The notes beneath the pieces are model-generated. The model did no database searches. It saw nothing but the letters and a program-made list of their open reading frames with translations, and was not told the origin of the DNA. Positions 24,721 through 32,628 of a DNA stretch of 42,897 bases are shown here, piece by piece. Source of the DNA: Promethearchaeota archaeon (GTDB lineage Archaea > Asgardarchaeota > Lokiarchaeia > Sigynarchaeales > SOKP01). The position numbers were made by a program, and so were the translations under genes. The DNA is taken from positions 1-42,897 of the forward strand of contig JAEOTW010000152.1 in assembly GCA_016839655.1 (NCBI GenBank), written 5' to 3'. Position 1 is the stretch's first letter. Each line of letters opens with the position of its first letter.

Positions 24721-26397
24721 TTAAAAAATTTGAAGGCTCTCATATATTCCGAAAACTTCTCTTAAAACATCACATATTTCTTGAATTGTAGCATATGATT
24801 TAACTGTATTTAATATAGTAGGCATTAAGTTTTCAGAAGATTGGGCAGCCTTTCTTAACTTAGCTAAATTTTCGTTAACTAACTTTTCATTCCGAGCTAC
24901 CTTCAATTCTCTTATAGAGTTAATAATTCTTGTTTCCGCCTCATGGTCATGTTTGAATGTATCTATTTTACATTCCTCATCTGTACAGAATGTGTTTACA
25001 CCAATTACTTTATTGTCTCCAGCTTCAATTTTAAGTTGTTCTTTATATGCATTCTCTTGGATTTCTTGTTGAATAAATCCTTTCTCAATAGCTTCAGTTA
25101 CACTTCCCATCTTATCTATTTTTTCAATATATTCTAATGCTTTCTGCTCCAATTTATTTGTTATATATTCAATGTAATATGAACCTCCTAGAGGATCTAC
25201 TACGTCAGATACTCCCGTCTCATAAGCAAGGACTTGCTGAGTACGTAATGATAATTTAACTGATTCTTCAGTTGGAATGGCTAATGCCTCATCAGCTCCA
25301 CATGTATGTAGTGATTGAGTTCCCCCCAAGATAGCAGCTAAGGCTTGAATAGCTACCCGAATTATATTTACTTGTGGTTGTTGAGCTGTTAATGTAACCC
25401 CCGCTGTTTGAGTATGAAACCTTAATCTTAGAGAATTATCATTTTTAGCTCCGAACTTCTCTTTCATAATTTTAGCCCATAATCTTCTAGCAGCCCGCAA
25501 TTTCGCAATTTCTTCAAAAAAGTTATTATGGGTAGCAAAAAAGAATGATAATCGCGGAGCGAAATTGTCAATATCAATCCCTCTTTTAAGAACTTCTTCA
25601 ACATAAGCAATCCCATCAGCTAATGTAAATGCAATTTCTTGAATAGCATTGCAACCTGCTTCACGCATATGGTAACCACTAATACTTATGGTATTAAATC
25701 TTGGTAAATGTTTGGAACAATATTCAATTACATCAGCTGTTAATCTTAGAGAGGGTTTTGGAGGAAAAATATAGGTACCTCTTGCCACATATTCTTTTAA
25801 AATATCATTTTGAACAGTTCCAGTTAATTGTTCAGGTTTTAATCCCTTCATCTCACCAACAGCTATATACATAGCTAAAAGGATTGCAGTTGGAGCGTTA
25901 ATTGTCATACTCGTCGAAACCTGATCTAAAGAGATTCCTTCAAATACTCTCTCGAAATCTTTTAATGAATTAACTGTTACTCCAATGCGTCCAACTTCAC
26001 CAAGACAAATTTTATCATCTGAATTATACCCCATTTGTGTTGGCAAATCAAAAGCAATTGAAAGTCCCTTTTGTCCTTGTGAAATAAGATATTTAAATCT
26101 CTCATTTGTTTTAGTAGCATCTGCAAAACCCCCGTATTGACGCATAGTCCAAATTCTTCCACGGTACATATTTGGATACACACCTCTCGTGAAAGGGGGT
26201 GTTCCAGGAAATCCAAGATCCTCTAAATATTTTAAATACTTGATATCATTTGGTCCATAAACAGTTTGTAAGGGAATTCCCGAAGGTGTTTCAAAATTCT
26301 CCTTTGTTTCACCTTTCTCAACATAATTAGATAAAACTTCTTCTTCCCATTCTTTCTTTTTAATTTCAATTTTCTCAATTTCTTCCCTTGGTAACAT
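24721..26397 (-). CDS. mcmA: Methylmalonyl-CoA mutase large (catalytic) subunit
   Basis: A 558-residue TIM-barrel catalytic chain that interconverts methylmalonyl- and succinyl-CoA using B12. The block YPNMYRGRIWTMRQYGGF is typical. Tyr88 and Arg206 (VARGTYIFPP) match the carboxylate-recognising Tyr89 and Arg207 of the Propionibacterium enzyme, which favours methylmalonyl over isobutyryl substrates. The cobalamin-binding domain is absent, so a separate small subunit must exist elsewhere. One segment is odd: SLHTCGADEALAIPTE, where most mutases have TN(S/A)xDEA. AGGAGTGATC lies just before the ATG. It follows the Zn-ribbon gene by 25 nt. Confidence 0.92.
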   Translation of the reverse strand: MLPREEIEKIEIKKKEWEEEVLSNYVEKGETKENFETPSGIPLQTVYGPNDIKYLKYLEDLGFPGTPPFTRGVYPNMYRGRIWTMRQYGGFADATKTNERFKYLISQGQKGLSIAFDLPTQMGYNSDDKICLGEVGRIGVTVNSLKDFERVFEGISLDQVSTSMTINAPTAILLAMYIAVGEMKGLKPEQLTGTVQNDILKEYVARGTYIFPPKPSLRLTADVIEYCSKHLPRFNTISISGYHMREAGCNAIQEIAFTLADGIAYVEEVLKRGIDIDNFAPRLSFFFATHNNFFEEIAKLRAARRLWAKIMKEKFGAKNDNSLRLRFHTQTAGVTLTAQQPQVNIIRVAIQALAAILGGTQSLHTCGADEALAIPTEESVKLSLRTQQVLAYETGVSDVVDPLGGSYYIEYITNKLEQKALEYIEKIDKMGSVTEAIEKGFIQQEIQENAYKEQLKIEAGDNKVIGVNTFCTDEECKIDTFKHDHEAETRIINSIRELKVARNEKLVNENLAKLRKAAQSSENLMPTILNTVKSYATIQEICDVLREVFGIYESLQIF

Positions 26398-26422
26398 AGT
26401 AAGATCACTCCTTTTCTAAATA

Positions 26423-26776
26423 TTAAATGGGTTCAAAAACATAAGTATGAATTTCTTTTCCATCTAAATTTTCACAAATCTTTTTGTAGACAGGTTTTAA
26501 TTTCATTCCAATATCCAAATTATTTTGAGTTGTAATTTGTCCTAGTGCTTTTACGCCATTTTCAAATTCTACAACTCCAATAGCATATGATTTTTTATCA
26601 CGAAACTCTGCTGGAGGTGCGTTTAAAACTGTAAAAGTAACTAATTTGCATTCTCCTGAAGGTTGTATTATACTGAATGTATTATTTTTACATTTCAAAC
26701 ATCTCACATGAGAAGTATACTGTAGGAAACCACATTGATTACATTTCATCCAACTTAGCATTTCTTCATCCTCCAT
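26423..26776 (-). CDS. DUF35-type Zn-ribbon/OB-fold protein
   Basis: A 117-residue protein with an N-terminal zinc ribbon (CNQCGF ... CLKCKN, four cysteines in two CxxC pairs) followed by an OB-fold (SYAIGVVEFENGVKALGQI). This is the DUF35/ChsH2 pattern. Such proteins usually accompany thiolases or acyl-CoA hydratases and are thought to channel acyl-CoA. Here it is first in a minus-strand operon with the mutase and thioesterase, so an accessory role to mutase or CoA-ester handling is suggested by position only. The start is ATG 26776. Confidence 0.85.
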   Translation of the reverse strand: MEDEEMLSWMKCNQCGFLQYTSHVRCLKCKNNTFSIIQPSGECKLVTFTVLNAPPAEFRDKKSYAIGVVEFENGVKALGQITTQNNLDIGMKLKPVYKKICENLDGKEIHTYVFEPI

Positions 26777-26875
26777 GATTAACTCATTTATTCAACTTAT
26801 ATCTTTAAAACAAATTTTAGATAAATAAAATAATAAATCTTTCTTAGAAAATGCCAAATTAAAAATAAAGATTTC

Positions 26876-28708
26876 TTATTCTTTTAATAGCCAGTTTTCT
26901 ACAGTTAGGAAGCTTTCTATAACCAATTCTTTAAGAATAGGATATTCTTTCAACAGAATTGTATGATAATTTTTTAAGAACTTATTAAAAATCTGTTCTA
27001 CGGAGGAATTAGTTTTTATATGATCTGTAAAATATGCTAATTTTTGTTTAGCATAATATGATTGACCTTTGAATAAATAACAAATTAAAAATTTTCCAAA
27101 AGAGGAGATGATAATTGTATATTCTCCAAATTTAGCACGATCTAGTCCTTCTGAAAAAACCTCTTTACTTATAGAATCAAATGAACTCAAAAATCCACTA
27201 AAAAGTTCATCAGAGAAATGCCAATCTTTAGAAAAAGCATGAGAAAATGCCGGCACTCCTCCCTCAGTTACGATTAAAAGTAATAATGGATCTTCTTCAA
27301 ATGGAACTGGAATTTCTACATTTCGTTTTTGAATCATTCTCTTCATTTCTTCTTTCAAACCAGTTTTTTCTAATCGCTCACTTAGTGGGGAGTTTGACTT
27401 TTTCAAATTGTCCCACATATCAATTTGTTTTATCAATTCATCATGTTCATTAGATATTTTAATTGATAATCGATTCAAACCATATTTATCAGCTATTTCT
27501 TGAGCTTTAGATAAAGATTTTCGGGAATTTTTTATATCAAAAGATAATAATGCCAATCTAGCTTCCAAAATTTTTGTTTCGGCTATTAATGAGAAGGAGT
27601 TATTTTCTTCTGCGATATCCAACAACCGAGAGATATATGGCTGTAATTCATTTAATATTTCAGGATCATTAGTATTTTGAAGATCAGTTAGAAGAATATC
27701 ACACAAATTTAGAAGAGCATCGATATGAGCTTCATATAAAACTATATCTTCCTCTAATGTTTCCTTTAATATCTTTTCAGCTTTAGAAAGATTACTAGCT
27801 CGAGGATTTGCCTTTAAAAGTAAAGCTTTATTTATTAGATAATTTAACTTAATGATTTCATACTCTTCTTGGTCTTTGAGATCATTCATTTCATCCAAAT
27901 ACTTTTCAGCTTGCTTAAGATCACCTTTATCAAGTACTACATGGAAAATTGAATCAAGAACTATAGATATTGCAGGGCTTTTTATCTTTTTAGCAAGTAA
28001 ATAGCTTTTTTTTATGTTCTCAAGAGCTTCTTCCAGTTTTCCTTGCTCGCGATATACACAACCTATATTGTTAAGGGCAATAATAATATTTTGGGAATCA
28101 TTTATTTCTTTAGCTAATGCTAATCCTTGTTTCTGATAGTCTAAAGATATGTCCATTTTGCCTTTTATTCCATAATACGCACCTGAATTTAATGTAAAAT
28201 GCATTAATAATTTTTTATCTCCAACTAATTTAGCAAGTTTTATTCCATCTTCAAGACATTCTTTTATGGCATTTAAATTTCCTCGTGCAAAAAAAATACT
28301 ACCTTTGACTAAATACAAAGATACTTGCTTTTTTTGAATCGCTTTATTTGGTTCTGGAAATTTAGTTCTAATTAATTCTTCTGCTTTATTAATTACCTCT
28401 AGAGCTTCTTCTAATTTACCAAGTCGCCGATAAACCCAAGCTATTATGTCCAAAGCATCAATTATTTTATCATACCAATTCATTTCTTCACTCTGTTGTA
28501 AAATGCTTTCTGCAAGTTCTTGGGCTTCTTTTAAATGCCTCAATTCTAATAATAATGAACTTTTAAGAATTAGTAACGAATAGTACTCCTCTTGAGAGAA
28601 TTTTTCCTCTTTTTCTAGATTGGTTATAATATCAAGAGCTTTCTCGAATTCACCCTTTTCTCTAAGTTGTTCCACCGTCTTTAGTTTATCTAATGCTAAT
28701 GTGGACAT
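26876..28708 (-). CDS. TPR-repeat protein with longin/roadblock-like C-terminal domain
   Basis: A 610-residue protein. Residues about 5-440 are tandem TPR-like helix pairs (FEKALDIITNLEKEEKFSQ, LEEALEVINKAEELI, LEEALENIKKSYLLAKKI). From about 468 a different domain begins: LLLLIVTEGGVPAFSHAF, then an amphipathic helix and strands (YTIIISSFGKFLICYLFKGQS). This strand-turn-strand-helix start resembles longin or roadblock/profilin-like folds, which in eukaryotes and Asgard archaea partner with small GTPases; the fold call is inference. A Ras-like GTPase gene lies 84 nt upstream on the same strand, so the pair could be a GTPase and its regulator or effector. Confidence 0.8.
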   Translation of the reverse strand: MSTLALDKLKTVEQLREKGEFEKALDIITNLEKEEKFSQEEYYSLLILKSSLLLELRHLKEAQELAESILQQSEEMNWYDKIIDALDIIAWVYRRLGKLEEALEVINKAEELIRTKFPEPNKAIQKKQVSLYLVKGSIFFARGNLNAIKECLEDGIKLAKLVGDKKLLMHFTLNSGAYYGIKGKMDISLDYQKQGLALAKEINDSQNIIIALNNIGCVYREQGKLEEALENIKKSYLLAKKIKSPAISIVLDSIFHVVLDKGDLKQAEKYLDEMNDLKDQEEYEIIKLNYLINKALLLKANPRASNLSKAEKILKETLEEDIVLYEAHIDALLNLCDILLTDLQNTNDPEILNELQPYISRLLDIAEENNSFSLIAETKILEARLALLSFDIKNSRKSLSKAQEIADKYGLNRLSIKISNEHDELIKQIDMWDNLKKSNSPLSERLEKTGLKEEMKRMIQKRNVEIPVPFEEDPLLLLIVTEGGVPAFSHAFSKDWHFSDELFSGFLSSFDSISKEVFSEGLDRAKFGEYTIIISSFGKFLICYLFKGQSYYAKQKLAYFTDHIKTNSSVEQIFNKFLKNYHTILLKEYPILKELVIESFLTVENWLLKE

Positions 28709-28792
28709 GGATTTATCTTTTTTCTAATTAAGAAATAATATAACTACCAGAAAAGAAGATTATTTTATATATAAGCCTTATCAAATTATTCT

Positions 28793-29350
28793 TTATAAAA
28801 CGGAGGATTTAGCCTTACTTTTATAATATAAATCATCAATAATTATATTGAAGGCATCTATAACTCCAAATCCTGTTTTTGCAGATGTTAAATAATATCC
28901 AATAAATTTATACTTTTCTGTAATTTCTTGAAGGCTAGAATGTTCTACATGGTTGGTATCAACCAAATCAACTTTATTAGCAAATAATACTACTGGAATA
29001 TTTCCACAGAATTGAACTACATCTTCATACCAATTGGAAATATGATTAAGACTATCTTCACCCAACTGATTCTCTTCTAAACTAAACACAATAATAGCTG
29101 CTAAACTATCTCTGTAAAAGTAAGGACGAAGAAAGTTGAAATCGTCTTGACCTGCAATATCCCAAAATATTAACCTAATCAATTCTCCATTTATTTCTTT
29201 ATCATATATGGAAAATTGGGCACCAATCGTTTTAACGTAATCTTGTTCAAATGAGCCTTTTGTGAACTTCTTAATTAAAGAAGTTTTTCCTACTTGACCA
29301 TCACCAATAACAGTAATCTTGAACCGAATCTTAGGTTCTGTATCATTCAT
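28793..29350 (-). CDS. Ras/Rab-like small GTPase
   Basis: A 185-residue single-domain GTPase of eukaryotic Ras/Rab type. G1 is GDGQVGKTS (16-24), the G2 Thr is likely Thr41 (YVKTIGAQF), G3 is WDIAGQD (63-69) with the catalytic Gln68, G4 is NKVD and G5 is TSAKTG. All key residues are present, so GTP hydrolysis is expected. The C-terminus (YKSKAKSSVL) has no cysteine, so prenyl anchoring is unlikely and membrane contact would need a partner. Such GTPases are abundant in Asgard archaea. The TPR/longin-like gene follows on the same strand. Confidence 0.95.
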   Translation of the reverse strand: MNDTEPKIRFKITVIGDGQVGKTSLIKKFTKGSFEQDYVKTIGAQFSIYDKEINGELIRLIFWDIAGQDDFNFLRPYFYRDSLAAIIVFSLEENQLGEDSLNHISNWYEDVVQFCGNIPVVLFANKVDLVDTNHVEHSSLQEITEKYKFIGYYLTSAKTGFGVIDAFNIIIDDLYYKSKAKSSVL

Positions 29351-29525
29351 TGGATTATCTTGCCGATTAAAGATTTAATTATTTGATCTAATAGTAATAA
29401 AGTGAGTTATTATTATCAAATACTCAAACCCTATATAAAGTTATATTAAAAGTTCTGTGATTAAGTGTTCTAATAAGATTCAGAATTAAGAATATACAAT
29501 AGTATAATAATATGAAAAAAATTGA

Positions 29526-29723
29526 TTATTTTTTTTTAATTAGTTTTGAGAAATAGTGCCATTGCAAACCATTACTTCCATAAGAATAAGTAGAAATTGT
29601 AATAATTGATTTCCTTGATTTCTTTTTAGGAATTACGTTAATCTTAAAATCTTCTAAATCACCCTCTACTATTTCATCTTCCTCCTTTAATTCGGGGACT
29701 ACTATTTTCTTGCTTATAGTCAA
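29526..29723 (-). CDS. Small basic protein with an SKKIVVPE N-terminus
   Basis: A 65-residue protein, unknown family. It starts with TTG (29721-29723) behind AAAGGAGTGG. The N-terminus (TISKKIVVPELKEE) matches that of the 88-residue protein encoded at 29763-30029 (TESKKIVVPEFKE), after which the two diverge. The middle is acidic (EEDEIVEGDLEDF) and the end is basic and aromatic (LQWHYFSKLIKKK). No membrane segment or catalytic motif is visible. The good ribosome site and shared N-terminus make it a likely real gene. Confidence 0.6.
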   Translation of the reverse strand: MTISKKIVVPELKEEDEIVEGDLEDFKINVIPKKKSRKSIITISTYSYGSNGLQWHYFSKLIKKK

Positions 29724-29762
29724 TTCAAACCACTCCTTTTTATATTTTCTTTTTAATATATT

Positions 29763-30029
29763 CTATTTAAAATCTTTAAAACTAAATTTAAACTTATCAG
29801 GATGCAAACTGTAATAACTAAACGACTGTTTCCATCTTTTTAATGCTCTCTTTTTATCAACAATATCTACTTCCTCATTACTAGATGAAATTTTAGTGCC
29901 TTTACTCTTTTTTTCCAAAAATGGAATATCAGTCAGCACATCTTTTGGCTTTTCTCTACTATCTTCTTTAACAAATACATAAAAGAATTCTTTAAATTCA
30001 GGAACTACTATTTTTTTACTTTCAGTCAG
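29763..30029 (-). CDS. Small protein with CTG start, paralogue of its neighbour
   Basis: An 88-residue frame starting at CTG (30027-30029) and ending at TAG (29763-29765). GAGGTGAT (30035-30042) is a strong Shine-Dalgarno sequence with 7 nt spacing, and no ATG, GTG or TTG is nearby in frame. The sequence TESKKIVVPEFKE aligns from the second residue with TISKKIVVPELKE of the next gene, whose start is TTG at the same relative place; this supports the CTG start. The rest is charged and ends with WKQSFSYYSLHPDKFKFSFKDFK. Function unknown. Confidence 0.6.
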   Translation of the reverse strand: MTESKKIVVPEFKEFFYVFVKEDSREKPKDVLTDIPFLEKKSKGTKISSSNEEVDIVDKKRALKRWKQSFSYYSLHPDKFKFSFKDFK

Positions 30030-30068
30030 TTTTTATCACCTCAAATTATTTTTAATAAAAATTAATGT

Positions 30069-30110
30069 GGAGAGCCCAGGTTTTATAGAAAATATAAAAA
30101 AGGGCTCTCC
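30069..30110 (-). promoter_or_regulatory. GC-rich hairpin in the leader of the CTG-start gene
   Basis: GGAGAGCCC (30069-30077) and GGGCTCTCC (30102-30110) form a perfect 9-bp stem with a 24-nt AT-rich loop. It stands out in very AT-rich DNA and lies 40 nt before the CTG start. A U-rich loop and no following T-run argue against a simple terminator, so it may be a leader structure or part of a small RNA. Confidence 0.45.
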
Positions 30111-30211
30111 TTTAAACCGCCCTCATTTTTCTTCCCTTTCTATTTTTTTTAATTTGTTCAACCAACAGGGAAATAAATCCCTAAATAACGATTAGTAATT
30201 ATCAGAATATT

Positions 30212-30442
30212 TCAAAACCACCATGCTGAAGCAGGAAATGTAATTCCAAAAATACCTGCAATCACCAGTAATGTTATAATAATTGCACCTGCACCTAAAG
30301 TAAATAATACTAGAACAACATCTTCATTTGAAAAGAATTTCTTTATTCTTCCTTTCTTTTTCACTATAGGTTTGGTTTCTATTGGATAAAGTACTGGTGT
30401 CATTTCATGAGATTTTTCTTCCAAAACCTCTTCACTCACCAT
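30212..30442 (-). CDS. Small single-pass membrane protein
   Basis: A 76-residue protein with an acidic N-terminus (MVSEEVLEEKSHE), a basic stretch (VKKKGRIKKFFS, about 28-39) and one C-terminal hydrophobic helix (DVVLVLFTLGAGAIIITLLVIAGIFG, about 41-66) ending FPASAWWF. The basic stretch before the helix predicts a cytoplasmic N-terminus with the short tail outside, a tail-anchor-like layout. Its ATG (30440-30442) has GAGGTGAT 8 nt upstream. It heads a minus-strand group of three small genes. No family is recognised. Confidence 0.65.
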   Translation of the reverse strand: MVSEEVLEEKSHEMTPVLYPIETKPIVKKKGRIKKFFSNEDVVLVLFTLGAGAIIITLLVIAGIFGITFPASAWWF

Positions 30443-30615
30443 TCATTTATCACCTCGTTGAATTTTATTAAGTATAATTTGATCAAAGTTTCATTAATAG
30501 TTTACCACCACAAACTTTAGAAAGAGTTCTGGAGAATTCTTAGACAAAAAGTATAAAATAGATAAAATCTAATAATAACATAATGAAGTGTTTTTAGTGA
30601 TATTTAAAAATTATC

Positions 30616-32529
30616 ATGACAGAATCGTTTAATTACCCTCCAAAAGAGCTTATAGACACATATACTAAGAATAATGAATTTCTCCTCCTCTGGATGCTTA
30701 GCAATAACGATTCCAGTACATGGTCTCATCTAACAAAAGTTATCAATAAATCAACATTATCTAATTATTTAAACAAATTTTTGAATAATGATTATGCCCA
30801 AAAACTTTCAATAGAAATCAATGGGAAGAGAAAAAAGGTTTATCGTATAAAACCCAAAGGTAAGGAGAGATTTTATGATTTATCTCAAGGGAAGAAAGAA
30901 AAGGAATTGAACTTCCCTCCAGATACTTTACTTAGAAAGAGGAATTATGATCATTGGATTCTTTGGATGGTGTATAATAATAATTACTGTAAATGGGCAG
31001 ATTTTCTCAAGGAACCTCTTGCTATTAATCAATCCTCTTTATCAAAAAATATGAATTATTTGATTGAAAGGAAGCAATTTATAAAAAAGGAGAATAAGGA
31101 ATATATTATCACCAAAAAAGGGAAGGCAGCATATGCTGATATGTTAAGAAACTATGATCTTGATCGACAATCCATTTTAGAAGCAGAAAGCAACCGAATT
31201 CGAGAAGTTACTAAGAAAACTAATGAATTCTTCAAAAAGTATCAAATTAATGATAAAACTATAAAGTTCCAGTACATCAATTATGTTTTAAACCTACCAT
31301 ATGAAAACGAGAAAATTAAATTTACATTTGATAATGAAGGAGATTTTAACAAAGTCTTACTTTTTCTGTCATTGAATCATCCAAATCAATATCCTAACAA
31401 TATCTCACCTGAAGATTTTTCGGGGAAATATAGTCTTAACCTTACTAAACTTAAATTTGCTCTTATTAGAATTGTAGAGGATTCAGTATTTCCTATAAAA
31501 TTTTTTAAATTAGAAATTGGGGAAGATCTATACTGTTATTTTCAAACAAATGAAAAGATAGAGAAGATTCTTAATGCAATAGTAGAAGAACATGTTGCCA
31601 AATCCACATATTTATATAATCTATCAGAAACTATGCCAATGGAGACTCCTGGAATAAATATCGATCTAATTATAAAGGGTATATTAGATGAGATCTGTGG
31701 TAATATTTTCTCGCCTGGATTAAAGAGTGCCCTAAGAAAATTTCTACCTGAATATATTCAATATTTAGCTTATAAAATTGAGAAAAAGAAAGAGTTAAGA
31801 GATACTTATGATAAATTGGAAGGATTAATTTGGCAAGAGCTTCAAATTTATAATCTAAGTAACAAACAATTTCAATTTGGTACTATTGATGCAGTAAATG
31901 AGGAAATTGAATCAAATCCGGAAAATATTGAGCCTTATTACTTAAAATGTAAGATTTTAATAAATTCTAATAGATATAGAGAGGTATTAACCTTATTAGA
32001 AACAATGGTAGTAAACTTTTCTCACGAAGAAAAGAATATTTCCATGATAAAGGCCTATATTCTTAAGGAAATGAAGGATCCTCAAGCAGGATTAGACATT
32101 ATTAATGAATTAATTATAAAATATCCTGAAGATACAGATCTTCTTAATTATAAGGCTTCATGGTTACAATATTTAAATAGAAAACAAGAAGCATTGGACG
32201 TTATACAAACACTTATAGAAAAAAAACCTGACAAGGCTCTCTATCATGATACCTATGGAGAGATTCTGATGTTTTTTAATAATTATGCAAAAGCGTTAGA
32301 AGAATTCCGGGAAACAATCAATTTAGATAAAGAAAATTGGTTTATTTATCAAACTTATATAAAGATGGGAATATGCTATAATATTTTTAAAGAATATGCC
32401 TTAGCAACTGAATACCTTAATAAAGGAAAAGAATCTGCTAATGAATCACTTAGTGACCTTGACTCAAAAAGAAAATGGATTTCGATTGCAGATCTTATTC
32501 TATCAGAGATAGAACAATTAAAAGTATAG
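30616..32529 (+). CDS. Double winged-helix, TPR-repeat protein (shorter paralogue)
   Basis: A 637-residue paralogue of the protein at 19749, colinear in its first 400 residues: winged helix 1 (LLWMLSNNDSSTWSHLTK ... YRIKPKGKERFYD), winged helix 2 (WILWMVYNNNYCKWADF) and the middle module (LLFLSLNHPNQYPN, FLPEYIQYLAYKIEKKKE). Only about five TPR-like repeats follow, including YAKALEEFRETINLDKEN, whereas the paralogue has many more. Its ATG at 30616 lies 173 nt from the divergent small membrane-protein gene. It probably acts as a DNA- or RNA-binding scaffold, possibly regulatory. Confidence 0.8.
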   Translation: MTESFNYPPKELIDTYTKNNEFLLLWMLSNNDSSTWSHLTKVINKSTLSNYLNKFLNNDYAQKLSIEINGKRKKVYRIKPKGKERFYDLSQGKKEKELNFPPDTLLRKRNYDHWILWMVYNNNYCKWADFLKEPLAINQSSLSKNMNYLIERKQFIKKENKEYIITKKGKAAYADMLRNYDLDRQSILEAESNRIREVTKKTNEFFKKYQINDKTIKFQYINYVLNLPYENEKIKFTFDNEGDFNKVLLFLSLNHPNQYPNNISPEDFSGKYSLNLTKLKFALIRIVEDSVFPIKFFKLEIGEDLYCYFQTNEKIEKILNAIVEEHVAKSTYLYNLSETMPMETPGINIDLIIKGILDEICGNIFSPGLKSALRKFLPEYIQYLAYKIEKKKELRDTYDKLEGLIWQELQIYNLSNKQFQFGTIDAVNEEIESNPENIEPYYLKCKILINSNRYREVLTLLETMVVNFSHEEKNISMIKAYILKEMKDPQAGLDIINELIIKYPEDTDLLNYKASWLQYLNRKQEALDVIQTLIEKKPDKALYHDTYGEILMFFNNYAKALEEFRETINLDKENWFIYQTYIKMGICYNIFKEYALATEYLNKGKESANESLSDLDSKRKWISIADLILSEIEQLKV

Positions 32530-32628
32530 ATCAACTTTGATTCTTTCTATTGGATTGGATAAAATATCAATCTTAATAAGAATTGATATATAATCTGTTT
32601 TTAAGATATTATTTTCTTAATTTTGTAA

